Positions 56,156 to 64,000 of a stretch of DNA of 64,000 bases are shown one piece after another. Location of the stretch: positions 1 through 64,000 of the forward strand of contig JAPLHB010000051.1 of NCBI GenBank assembly GCA_026389845.1. Reading direction: 5' to 3'. Position numbers and translations under genes: made by a program. The notes under the pieces are model-generated. The model saw nothing but the letters and a program-made list of their open reading frames with translations, searched no databases and had not been told where the DNA came from. How positions within the stretch are numbered: position 1 is the first letter of the stretch; each line of letters starts with the position of its first letter. The DNA is from Chloroflexota bacterium (GTDB taxonomy: Bacteria; Chloroflexota; Anaerolineae; CG2-30-64-16).

Positions 56156-56539
56156 CCCCATCTCTGCCGCATCCCACTCGCCCCACTTCGAGTTGAAGGT
56201 CAGCGACAGCCGCGCCCGCTCCTCGCGATCGTGTCGTTCCACCGCTTCTCGTGCTGCCGCCTGGCGAGCGGCGGACGCGCCGGCGTCAGGGATGCGCTGG
56301 CTCTCCGTCACGCGGACGATGCGCGCCGCCACCACATCGGCCACGCGGTAGGGCACGGTGGCCCCCTGCGGCCGGCCGACGAGCGCCTGCCCCAACGGCG
56401 TGCCGACGCCCAGAAACCCCGCGGCAAAGTCGGCCGCGGTGTCGCGCACCAGGTCGAACGCCAGGCGCTCGGCCTCGCCCGAGGCGGAGATCAACTCGAC
56501 CTCGACGCGAGAGCCGATTTTGACCAGATCATCAAGCAT
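56150..56539 (-). CDS. Stand-alone GreA/GreB C-terminal domain protein
   Basis: 129 aa. VKIGSRVEVELISASGEAER, GVGTPLGQALVGRPQGATVP and YRVADVVAARIVRV are the FKBP-like C-terminal domain of transcript cleavage factors. The N-terminal coiled coil that enters the polymerase channel is absent. The protein may bind RNA polymerase without cleavage stimulation, like Rnk. A charged helix (about 95-120) follows the domain. Confidence 0.82.
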   Translation of the reverse strand: MLDDLVKIGSRVEVELISASGEAERLAFDLVRDTAADFAAGFLGVGTPLGQALVGRPQGATVPYRVADVVAARIVRVTESQRIPDAGASAARQAAAREAVERHDREERARLSLTFNSKWGEWDAAEMGD

Positions 56540-56698
56540 AGCGTGCTCCGCCTAAGAAGTCAGATCTGCCGGATCGCAGATGTCACCGCCGCCGCGATCA
56601 GCTCCTCGCGCCGCCGCCGGTACTCCACGATCGGCCGGTCGGCCTGGATCAGCTTTTCGCCTTATATAGCGCCGATTAGCTGATCTCGGCGCCGTCTG

Positions 56699-58108
56699 TC
56701 AATGCCGGTAGGTAACCAATGCTCGTTCGCGCGCCCAGGCGTGATCCACCCTGGGAACCGGGTAATCGTGGCCGATGATGCAACCGGTCTGTCGCTGAAG
56801 CGGCGCAGGCATCATCCACGGCTGGTGGATGTATTTGTCGGGCACGCGAGCCAATTCGGGAATCCAGCGGCGGATGTAGGCGCCGTCGGGATCGAATTTG
56901 GCGCCCTGCAAGGTGGGGTTGAAGATGCGGAAATAAGGCGCGGCGTCGGCGCCGACGCCGGCCGTCCATTGCCAGCCGCCGTTGTTGGCGGCCGGGTCGC
57001 CGTCGAGCAGGTGTTGCATGAAAAACCGCTCGCCCCAACGCCAGTCAACCAGCAGGTCTTTCACCAGGAACGAGGCCGCGATCATGCGCGCCCGGTTGTG
57101 CATCCAACCGGTCTGCACGAGCTGGCGCATGGCGGCATCCACGACGGGGTAGCCGGTGCGCCCTTCGCGCCACGCGGCGAAGTCCGCCTCGTCGTTTCCC
57201 CAGCGGACGTCCCGCCGATCGGCCCGAAACGCATCGTCGAGCACGTACGGGAAGTAGTAAAGGAGCGCCATGTAAAACTCGCGCCAGATCAGCTCGGTCA
57301 GCCAGGTCTCGGCGCCTGCGCGAGCGGCGGCATCCGGGGCAGCGGCCGCCGCTGTCAACGCGGCGACCGCTGCCTGGCGAGCCGAGATCATGCCGAAGCG
57401 CAGGTAGGGCGAGAGTTGCGACGTGCCCGCAACGGCCATGCGATTGCGGGCGTCGGCGTAGGCGTGGATGGGCGGTCGCAGCCCTGCGGTGAAGGCGCGC
57501 AGGCGGTGCAGCGCCTCAGCCTCGCCGGACGGGAGAGGGATGGCGCCGGTCAGGGCCGGCTGTTCCGGGATGGGCAAGCTGGCGAAGTCGGGCGATAGGG
57601 TCGGCAGGCGTTCCGGCGCAGGCAATAGATCGCGGGGCGTGGGCAACGGCAGCGCCTTCCACGCCCGGCTGAACGGGGTGAAGATGGTGTAGGCGCCGCC
57701 ATCGGCCTTGCGGACGACATCGGCAGAGCGGATGGTGACGCCGGGAACGAGGCGCAGCGGCAAGCGCGCGGCCACGGCGTCATCGCGGCGGCGGGCATGA
57801 GGCCAGGGGTCTTCTTCGGCGTAAATCGCCTCGGCGCCCGTCTCGGCGACGAGCTTCGTCAACTCGATCACGGGGTCGCCGCGGCGGACGATCAACCCCG
57901 CGCCGCGGGCGCGCAGGTCGGCGTCCAGGGCACGGAGACCGCCGAAGAGGAACGTCACTCGCTTCTCGCTGACGTCGGGGGCGGAGAGCAGGGTCGGGTC
58001 GAGGACGAAGAGGGGTACGGCGCGGCCGGCGTTGCGTAAGGCAGCCGTCAACGCCTGGTTATCGGCCAGGCGCAGGTCGCGGCGGATCCACCAGATGACA
58101 GTGGTCAA
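56699..58108 (-). CDS. phrB: Deoxyribodipyrimidine photolyase (CPD class I)
   Basis: 469 aa from TTG 58108, preceded by AGGAGATC. Light-driven repair of cyclobutane pyrimidine dimers with FAD. N-terminal antenna domain ([20 protein letters not shown]), FAD domain with TYPV-like [55 protein letters not shown] and PYFRIFNP. Divergent from the unknown gene at 58341. Confidence 0.95.
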   Translation of the reverse strand: MTTVIWWIRRDLRLADNQALTAALRNAGRAVPLFVLDPTLLSAPDVSEKRVTFLFGGLRALDADLRARGAGLIVRRGDPVIELTKLVAETGAEAIYAEEDPWPHARRRDDAVAARLPLRLVPGVTIRSADVVRKADGGAYTIFTPFSRAWKALPLPTPRDLLPAPERLPTLSPDFASLPIPEQPALTGAIPLPSGEAEALHRLRAFTAGLRPPIHAYADARNRMAVAGTSQLSPYLRFGMISARQAAVAALTAAAAAPDAAARAGAETWLTELIWREFYMALLYYFPYVLDDAFRADRRDVRWGNDEADFAAWREGRTGYPVVDAAMRQLVQTGWMHNRARMIAASFLVKDLLVDWRWGERFFMQHLLDGDPAANNGGWQWTAGVGADAAPYFRIFNPTLQGAKFDPDGAYIRRWIPELARVPDKYIHQPWMMPAPLQRQTGCIIGHDYPVPRVDHAWARERALVTYRH

Positions 58109-58263
58109 GATAAGATCTCCTGGGCAAGCCTCAGACGGCTGGCGAGCGGATTACCATCGTTATTCTATGGCAACGATGCGGGAAGGTCAAATCGCCGCAG
58201 TTTCGTCGGGCGCGCCTGGTACTGCCTTGGTGACAGGAAAGCTAAAATAGGAGATATTGGGGA

Positions 58264-58292
58264 TTGCATTTTGCCCCGTAATAAGGTATACT
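58264..58292 (+). promoter_or_regulatory. sigma70-type promoter of the Cys-rich unknown gene
   Basis: TTGCAT (58264-58269), 17-nt spacer, TATACT (58287-58292). Leader of about 40 nt and GGAG before ATG 58341. Confidence 0.75.
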
Positions 58293-58340
58293 TGATGGCG
58301 CGTAACAAAAGTCACAGCTCTGCGTTCTGGAGACCGATCC

Positions 58341-59069
58341 ATGAACTCTCAGATGGCCTCCCTTCCCCCCGTCTCACACGGGGTCGTTGTCCGGGAGAAG
58401 TTGCCGTTCCCGGTAGTGTACTACCCGAACCGGCACGGCGCCTTCTTTGCGTTTGCGCGCACCGCCCACGCGACGCCGGTGCTGTGCGCGTGCTCGCGCC
58501 GGGCCGTCGAGAATTTGCTGCGCCTGGCGCCCGATTTGTGCGCCGTGGCCGTTTACGATGGCGCAGCGCGGACCTATTTCCCGGATGCCATTGCCTGGAA
58601 GATCGCCGCCTGGTCGGGCCGCGGGGCCTTCCCGGTCAAGTTCGTGCCCGGGGTGTGTCACCGCTGCAACAAGGCCGTGCCAACGTTGCCCGATTGCAAC
58701 GACTCTTGTGGCGACACGTTCACGCAGTCCTACGGGTGGTACGTCAATCTGGCCTATCTGGAATTGGGCATGATGCCGCAGGGGCAGGTGTTTCTCTCCG
58801 AAGATTGCCCGTTCGACTACCGCGCCGACCTGGAAGCAGTGCGTTCGATCGAGCAGGCGTTTCAGCAGGAGTGCGCCCGGCTGTTGGAGGCGAGTTACGG
58901 GGCGGGGCGAAACGGGGTTCGCGCCAACGGTCAGGCCCGGCTGCCGGGGATAAGCGGCCTGGAGACCGCGCGGATGACGGAGTTACGCCACCAGGCTTCG
59001 TCCATGCGCCGCGATTTCAAGGTGAAGATCGAGAATCTGGTGAGGAGAGAAATTGGGGCGTACGCATAG
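58341..59069 (+). CDS. Cys-rich protein of unknown function
   Basis: 242 aa, soluble. Cys motifs: CACSRRAVEN at about 49-58 and CHRCNKAVPTLPDCNDSCGD at about 111-130, a probable metal site. The C-terminal third is helical and charged (ELRHQASSMRRDFKVKIENL). I do not recognise the family. It has its own good promoter and stands convergent to the liv operon, so it is probably a real expressed gene. Confidence 0.65.
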   Translation: MNSQMASLPPVSHGVVVREKLPFPVVYYPNRHGAFFAFARTAHATPVLCACSRRAVENLLRLAPDLCAVAVYDGAARTYFPDAIAWKIAAWSGRGAFPVKFVPGVCHRCNKAVPTLPDCNDSCGDTFTQSYGWYVNLAYLELGMMPQGQVFLSEDCPFDYRADLEAVRSIEQAFQQECARLLEASYGAGRNGVRANGQARLPGISGLETARMTELRHQASSMRRDFKVKIENLVRREIGAYA

Positions 59070-59071
59070 CA

Positions 59072-59821
59072 TCAGTTCTCTACGCTCTGCAACACGACTT
59101 CCTTCCGCTGTCTCACCCCCAGATACGCCGCTTGCACGGCCGGATTTTGCAGCAACGCGTGTCCCTTGTCGGCCAGGACAATGCGGCCCGTCTCCAACAC
59201 GTAGGCATCCTGCGCGATCTCCAGCGCCTTGAACGCGTTCTGCTCCACCAGCAGGATCGTCATCCCCTTCTGGCTGATCTCCTGGATGGCGTCGAAAACC
59301 TGGTTCGCCAGCACGGGCGCCAGGCCCAGCGACGGCTCGTCCAGCAGCAGCAGCTTGGGCCGCGACATCAGCGCACGGGCAATGGCGAGCATCTGTTGTT
59401 CGCCGCCGGAGAGGGTACCGGCGTATTGCCGGAACCGTTCTTTGAGCACGGGAAACAGCCCGAAGAGATACGCCTCGTCCTCGGCGATGCCGGCCCGGTC
59501 GTTGCGGCGGTAGGCGCCCAGGGTCAGGTTCTCACGCACGGTCAGGTTGGCGAAGAGGCGGCGGCGCTCCGGCACCAGGGCGATGCCGGCCGCGACCGCC
59601 AGGTGCGGCACAGCCGGCAGCGGCTTGCCGCCGAAGACGATCTGCCCCGACCGTGGCTTGTGCACCCCGGCCAGCGTCCACATCAGCGTGGACTTCCCAG
59701 CGCCGTTCGCGCCGATGATGGCGACGATCTCCCCCGCGGGCACCGCAAAGCTCACGTCCCGCAGGGCGTGGATCGCTTCGCCGTAGAAGACGTTCAGACC
59801 TCCAACAGATAGTAACATCAC
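59072..59821 (-). CDS. livF: Branched-chain amino-acid ABC transporter ATPase LivF
   Basis: 249 aa. Walker A GANGAGKS, Q-loop, signature LSGGEQQMLAIARAL, Walker B KLLLLDEPSLGLAP and the H-loop region MTILLVEQNAFKAL. One of two ATPases of a HAAT-type importer. Its ATG overlaps the stop of the livM-livG fusion (ATGA). Confidence 0.95.
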   Translation of the reverse strand: MMLLSVGGLNVFYGEAIHALRDVSFAVPAGEIVAIIGANGAGKSTLMWTLAGVHKPRSGQIVFGGKPLPAVPHLAVAAGIALVPERRRLFANLTVRENLTLGAYRRNDRAGIAEDEAYLFGLFPVLKERFRQYAGTLSGGEQQMLAIARALMSRPKLLLLDEPSLGLAPVLANQVFDAIQEISQKGMTILLVEQNAFKALEIAQDAYVLETGRIVLADKGHALLQNPAVQAAYLGVRQRKEVVLQSVEN

Positions 59822-61707
59822 GCTTCTTTTTCCCCCAGATACGCCTTCAACACCACCGGATTCGCCTGGATCTCGTCCGGCGCGCCCTCGGCGATGACGC
59901 CGCCGAAGTTGAGCACGGTGATGCGCGAGCAGAGATTCATCACCACATCCATGTGGTGCTCGATCAGGATGACCGCCAGGTTATACTTTGCCCGCATGCG
60001 TTCGATCAACTCGACCAACTCCAGCGATTCTTCAGGATTCATCCCCGCAGCCGGCTCGTCGAGGAGGAGTAACTTGGGCTGGAGCGCCAGCGCGCGGGCG
60101 ATCTCTAGCTTGCGCTGAAGTCCATAGGGCAGCGCCCCGGCCACCTGGCCGGCGTGTTCCCGCAGGCCCATGACATCCAGCAGCTCCAGCGCGGCGTTCT
60201 GCAGGCGCGTTTCGGCCTGGGGGACCGTCCACGGCCAGCGGAGAAACGCTTCGGGCAGGCTGTAACTGCTCAACGGGTGGAGCGCGGTTTGCACGTTCTG
60301 GAGCACGGTCATTTTGGAGAAGAGGCGGATGTTCTGGAAGGTGCGTGAAATGCCGCTCCCCACGATGCGATCCGGCGCCGTGCCGAGCAATTCCCTCCCT
60401 TCGAGACGCACGCTGCCGCCGTCGGCCCGGTAGACGCCGCTAATGAGGTTGAAAACGGTCGTCTTGCCCGACCCGTTGGGGCCGATCAGCCCCACGATCT
60501 CTCCCGGCCGGACAGCCAGGTCCACGCCGTTGACGGCGGTGATGCCGCCGAAGGATTTGCGGAGGCCGCTGATCGCCAGCAGAGGGATAGGAGCGCCGAG
60601 GTGCTGAGGAGCAGGGTGGCGGGGGGACGGGGAAGCAACGCGTTCCTCTGCTCCCCGGCTCCCTTTCTCCCCTGCGCCCCAGCGCCTCTGGACCAAAGCT
60701 GGCCCCACCACCCGCGTCCACCCACGCCCCAACGCGATGCTCAACGCGACCACGCCCGCGCCCGCGGCTACGGCGACGAGCACGGCGGGCACAGTGCCCC
60801 AGTAATCTCCGAACTCGTTGTAGATCCCCACGCCGACGGTCAGCGCCACGGTGACGCCGACGATAAGCAGCAGCTTGGGCAGGTTGGCGACGCTCAACTC
60901 CTCGTAGCCGAACAGACCCTTGGGGCGGTAGTTGATGATGACCACCAGGACGACACCGTAGAGCACCAGCCGCCACAGCGCCAGCCCGCGGAAAAGCTCA
61001 GGGATGACGACGAAGAGCGCCACGGCCACGATCGGCCCGGTCAGGCTGCCCATGCCGCCCGCCACCACGCCCGCGGTCAGCAGACCCGAGAGATCCATGC
61101 TGAAAATCGAAGGCTGGATGAAGGTCAGATAATGCGCCAACAGGCCGCCCGCCAGCCCCGCGAACGCCGCGCTGATCGCCAGGCTGAGCATTTTATTGGG
61201 CAGCAGGCGGATGCCGATCATCTCGGCCGCCACGGGGTCCTGGCCGATGGCAATGGCGTTGCGGCCGTAGGTGCTCTTGAGGAAGTTGCGGGAAAGCCAG
61301 ATGACCAGGATCAGGAACAGGCCAGTGTTGAGCGGATCGGCGAATTTGTGCAGCCCCGGCAGGCCGCGCGCGCCCTGGGTCAGCGCCAGGTTCTCCAGCA
61401 GCACCTTGACCGCCTCGCCGAAGCCCAGGGTGGCGATAGCGAAGTAGTCGGAGCGCAACTTGGCTCGCAACGTGGGATAGCCGATGATCGCGCTGGCGAG
61501 CATGGCCACGGTCATGCCCGCCAGCAGCGCGGGGATGAACGGCCAGCCCAGGAAATGGGTCAAGATGGCGGTGGTATAGGCGCCGAGCGCCATGAACGCC
61601 GCATGGCCGAGCGAAAACAGCCCGGTGTAGCCGGTGAAGATCGCCAGGCCCACGGTCGCGATGGCGTAGATGGCCGCGTTGGTGAAGATGGCTTGGGCGT
61701 ATTGCAT
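59818..61707 (-). CDS. livMG: Fused LivM permease - LivG ATPase
   Basis: 629 aa. Residues 1-335 are the LivM permease (about ten helices; GYTGLFSLGHAAFMALGAYT, LRSDYFAIATLGFGEAVKVL). Residues 375-629 are the LivG ATPase (Walker A GPNGSGKT, ALPYGLQRKLEIARALAL in place of a canonical LSGGQ, Walker B LLLLDEPAAGMNPEES, IEHHMDVVM). The linker about 339-372 (GEKGSRGAEERVASPSPRHP) comes from a G-rich/C-rich repeat. It overlaps livH by one base (TAATG). Confidence 0.93.
   Translation of the reverse strand: MQYAQAIFTNAAIYAIATVGLAIFTGYTGLFSLGHAAFMALGAYTTAILTHFLGWPFIPALLAGMTVAMLASAIIGYPTLRAKLRSDYFAIATLGFGEAVKVLLENLALTQGARGLPGLHKFADPLNTGLFLILVIWLSRNFLKSTYGRNAIAIGQDPVAAEMIGIRLLPNKMLSLAISAAFAGLAGGLLAHYLTFIQPSIFSMDLSGLLTAGVVAGGMGSLTGPIVAVALFVVIPELFRGLALWRLVLYGVVLVVIINYRPKGLFGYEELSVANLPKLLLIVGVTVALTVGVGIYNEFGDYWGTVPAVLVAVAAGAGVVALSIALGRGWTRVVGPALVQRRWGAGEKGSRGAEERVASPSPRHPAPQHLGAPIPLLAISGLRKSFGGITAVNGVDLAVRPGEIVGLIGPNGSGKTTVFNLISGVYRADGGSVRLEGRELLGTAPDRIVGSGISRTFQNIRLFSKMTVLQNVQTALHPLSSYSLPEAFLRWPWTVPQAETRLQNAALELLDVMGLREHAGQVAGALPYGLQRKLEIARALALQPKLLLLDEPAAGMNPEESLELVELIERMRAKYNLAVILIEHHMDVVMNLCSRITVLNFGGVIAEGAPDEIQANPVVLKAYLGEKEA
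60597..60690. repeat. Repeat-derived linker in livMG
   Basis: GAGGTGCTGAGGAGCAGGGTG at one side and CTCTGCTCCCCGGCTCCC at the other are roughly complementary. It is located exactly between the permease and ATPase parts. Confidence 0.65.
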
Positions 61708-62597
61708 TACAGTTTTTCCTCTACCTCACGGCCAAACAGACCGGTCGGGCGGAAGATGAGGAGAAGCACCAGGATGCTGAAGCTAAACACGTCGCGATAG
61801 AGCGAGAGGGCCACCGGGCCGATGTTCGTCACCGAGACCAGCGCCTCGATCAGCCCCAGCAGGATGCCGCCGACGACCGCGCCGGGGAGGCTGCCCAACC
61901 CCCCGATTACGGCGCCGATGTAGGCCTTGTTGGTGATCCAGCCCATGCTCGGATAGACCATGTACTTGACGCCCATGAAGACACCCGCCATGCCGCCCAA
62001 TCCGCCGGCGATCAGGAACAGCACCCCCACCAACACGTCCAGGTTGACACCGAGCACGGAAACCATCTCCATGTCATAGGAGGCGGCGCGAATCGCCATG
62101 CCGACTTTGGTGTAGTTGAGCATGAAATGAAGGATAGCGATGGCGACCACTGAGAAGCCGAAGGCGAACAGATCCATGCGGCTGACGACCGCGCCCCCGA
62201 CGGCGATCGAATCCTGGGCGAAGACGGGCGGCAGGGCGTAGAGCTTGGCCCCGATGGTCGCGTAAAGCAGATTCTGCAGGGCGATCGCCACGCCCATCGC
62301 GCTGATCATCAAGTAGAGGGAGGGCGCCCGGCGGCGGCGCAGCGTGCTGTAGGCGATGCGCTCGTTCAGAAACGCCAGCACCCCGGCCCCGGCGATCGAG
62401 ACCAATAGCGCGGGCAGAAAGGGGAGATGCAGCCAATGCACCATCACCGCCCAGGCGATGTATGCGCCGAGCGTGATGATCGCGCCGTGGGCGAAGTTGG
62501 AGAAGTTCAGCACCGAAAAGATCAGCGAATAGCCCACAGCCATCAGGGCGTAGATGCTGCCGATGGACAGGCCGGTGATGATGGTTTGGAGGATCAC
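61707..62597 (-). CDS. livH: Branched-chain amino-acid ABC transporter permease LivH
   Basis: 296 aa from GTG 62597 with GAGG seven bases upstream. Polytopic permease of the HAAT family: ITGLSIGSIYALMAVGYSLI, FSNFAHGAIITLGAYIAW, NKAYIGAVIGGLGSLPGAVV, LIFRPTGLFGR. Forms the membrane channel with LivM. Confidence 0.95.
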   Translation of the reverse strand: MILQTIITGLSIGSIYALMAVGYSLIFSVLNFSNFAHGAIITLGAYIAWAVMVHWLHLPFLPALLVSIAGAGVLAFLNERIAYSTLRRRRAPSLYLMISAMGVAIALQNLLYATIGAKLYALPPVFAQDSIAVGGAVVSRMDLFAFGFSVVAIAILHFMLNYTKVGMAIRAASYDMEMVSVLGVNLDVLVGVLFLIAGGLGGMAGVFMGVKYMVYPSMGWITNKAYIGAVIGGLGSLPGAVVGGILLGLIEALVSVTNIGPVALSLYRDVFSFSILVLLLIFRPTGLFGREVEEKL

Positions 62598-62639
62598 GAG
62601 ATGCCTCGGGTGATGATAGATTCACCGGGTAGGTGGGTT

Positions 62640-62790
62640 CGTGTTGCGTAGTGCGGGTGTTCACCGCAGCGCAAAACTCACCGGGAACGCGAGGTGCGGT
62701 CAGCAGCCGTGGTGCGTATTACGTGGTGAGCGGCATCGGTGCTAAAACTCTCCCGCCCACGCGCCACGTACTACGCACCACGCACTACGT
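62640..62790. repeat. CGTACTACGCACCACGCACTACG repeats
   Basis: GTTGCGTAGTGCGGG and GTATTACGTGGTG on the left, complementary CACGTACTACGCACC/ACGCACTACG on the right. Fills the livK-livH gap (62598-62789). Confidence 0.75.
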
Positions 62791-63953
62791 CAGTCCGTCG
62801 TCACGAACGTCTTCACGTACACGAACTTCCCGCCCTTCACCTGCTGGATCACGGCAGGTTTATTGAGGGGGTTATGGGTCTTGGGGTCAACGCTGAGCTT
62901 GCCGGTGAGGACCTGCAGGTCCTTCGTCTGCTCCATGGCGTCCCGGATCTTCGTGCCATCGGTCGAGCCGGCGCGCTTGATGGCGTCCGCCACCCACAGC
63001 ATGGCGTCGTAGGCCATGAGCGGGTTGGGGAGCACGGGATCCTGGTTGCTGTACTTGGCGCGGTAGTCCTTGATGAAGCCCTGGATGGCCGGGTCTTCGA
63101 GCGCTGCGAGGTTGACGAAGTACGCGCCTTCCACGGCCTGCCCGCCCAGGTCCATCAAGTCGGGACTGCCCCAGCCGTCGCCGCCCATCAGCACGGCCTT
63201 GATGCCCAGATCGCGCGCCTGCTTGGAGGCCAGCGCGGCTTCCTTCTGCATGGTCGGGATGAAGAGCACATCGGGGTTGCCTTCTTTGATCTTGCCAAGC
63301 TGGGCGCGGAAGTCCAGCTCGCCGGAGCGGAACGCTTCCTGGGCGACTACCTTGCCGCCGCCCTTCTCGAACGCTTCGACGAAGTACTTGGACAGGAATT
63401 GGGAGTACTCGTCGCCCACGTCGTACAGCGTGGCCGCGGTCTTGGCTTTCAGATCCTTGGCCGCGAACTGCGCCGCGACGGTGCCCTGGAACGGATCAAT
63501 GAAGCAGACGCGGAAGGTGTAGGGTACCACCGAGCCATCGTCGTTCACCGTGACCTTCGGGTTGGTGGCGGTGGTGGCGATGAGCGGCGTCTTGCCGGAA
63601 TTGACGACCTCGCGGATGGCGTTCGCCACACCGCTCTGGCCGGGACCGATGATCGCGACGACGTGATCCTGTTCGACAAGGCGCTTGGCGACGTTGACCG
63701 CCTCCACCTTGTCGGCGCGGGAGTCGTAAGCGATGACTTCGAGCTGCGAGCCAAGCACGCCGCCCTGTTTGTTGATTTCCTCAACGACCATCTTGAGGGC
63801 GTTCGCTTCGGCCTGCCCCCAGGTGGCACTGCTGCCGGTGAGCGCGACCACGTGGCCGATCTTGATCGTCTTCGGCTTGGCCGGCACGCAGCCAGCCGCG
63901 ACGGTGAGCAACAGGACCGCGACCAGAACTAAGCTGAATACCTTGTTCCGCAT
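62790..63953 (-). CDS. livK: Branched-chain amino-acid ABC transporter substrate-binding lipoprotein
   Basis: 387 aa. Lipoprotein signal MRNKVFSLVLVAVLLLTVAAGC with acylated C22, then a periplasmic-binding type I fold (KIGHVVALTGSSATWGQAEA, NKQGGVLGSQLEVIAYDSRA, VVAIIGPGQSGVANAI). Captures a hydrophobic amino acid, or a related amide, and delivers it to LivH/LivMG. GAGGAGGAG lies just before ATG. It is the first gene of the livK-H-MG-F operon. Confidence 0.95.
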   Translation of the reverse strand: MRNKVFSLVLVAVLLLTVAAGCVPAKPKTIKIGHVVALTGSSATWGQAEANALKMVVEEINKQGGVLGSQLEVIAYDSRADKVEAVNVAKRLVEQDHVVAIIGPGQSGVANAIREVVNSGKTPLIATTATNPKVTVNDDGSVVPYTFRVCFIDPFQGTVAAQFAAKDLKAKTAATLYDVGDEYSQFLSKYFVEAFEKGGGKVVAQEAFRSGELDFRAQLGKIKEGNPDVLFIPTMQKEAALASKQARDLGIKAVLMGGDGWGSPDLMDLGGQAVEGAYFVNLAALEDPAIQGFIKDYRAKYSNQDPVLPNPLMAYDAMLWVADAIKRAGSTDGTKIRDAMEQTKDLQVLTGKLSVDPKTHNPLNKPAVIQQVKGGKFVYVKTFVTTD

Positions 63954-64000
63954 GTTCTCCTCCTCAGAAATGAATCAGGTTGGGTACCGCATCAAAATAG

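Overview
The window is GC-rich, double-strand-coded bacterial DNA with about 57 recognisable genes. It most likely comes from a Chloroflexota bacterium of the Anaerolineae/Promineofilum type. The pointers are: an anaerobic CODH/acetyl-CoA synthase pair; a queuosine-salvage DUF2419 protein; an isopentenyl phosphate kinase beside an aconitase-X small subunit; secreted proteins with Thr/Pro-rich 'TPTPTAT' linkers; a CIRCE-controlled hrcA-grpE-dnaK cluster; and dispersed palindromic and short tandem repeats between genes and inside some of them. The lineage is inferred from gene content only. No rRNA or tRNA gene, CRISPR array or replication origin was seen.

Layout. 0-1.4 kb: a broken IS66 transposase. 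1.4-8 kb (minus): a seven-domain hybrid histidine kinase, rsmD, a FemAB/GNAT-like acyltransferase and a membrane-anchored surface protein. 8-10.4 kb (plus): a GT2 glycosyltransferase overlapping a polyprenyl-phosphate sugar transferase (cell-surface polysaccharide). 10.5-14.9 kb (plus): CIRCE, hrcA, grpE, dnaK and an ANTAR response regulator that overlaps dnaK. 14.9-16.8 kb: small toxin-antitoxin-like modules (DUF433/DUF5615, DUF4160/DUF2442/DUF2283, a broken hicB) driven by two near-identical promoters. 16.9-22.3 kb: a possible structured leader, a Cys-rich/HMA protein, acsA (CODH) and acsB (acetyl-CoA synthase). 22.4-25.3 kb: more TA debris (VapBC-like pair, mazF stub, frameshifted higB with intact higA).

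25.3-33.1 kb: a CBS protein, queuosine salvage protein, a giant beta-helix surface protein and an MmeI-like bifunctional restriction-modification enzyme. 33.1-43.5 kb (minus): housekeeping and membrane genes (hydrolase, aminotransferase, FecR-like, TPR, AEC transporter, HEAT protein, LysM/zinc-ribbon protein, site-2 protease, isopentenyl phosphate kinase, aconitase-X small subunit). 43.7-45.1 kb: selA. 45.6-50.9 kb (plus): a sensor kinase and a very large secreted cupredoxin / double cysteine-peptidase-like protein. 51-55 kb (plus): a HI0933-type flavoprotein, gpsA and a polytopic GT-C-like protein. 55.2-58.1 kb (minus): a GNAT protein, a stand-alone GreA C-domain protein and photolyase. 58.3 kb: a Cys-rich unknown. 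59-64 kb (minus): a complete branched-chain amino-acid ABC transporter with livM and livG fused.

The strongest recurring theme is repeats. At least seven genes carry a palindromic element translated in frame. Intergenic spaces hold 135-180 bp inverted-repeat elements and degenerate short tandem repeats of several families. The other notable points are the CODH/ACS locus with its leader and Cys-rich partner, the hint of an archaeal-type mevalonate route, and the cupredoxin/double peptidase-like protein.
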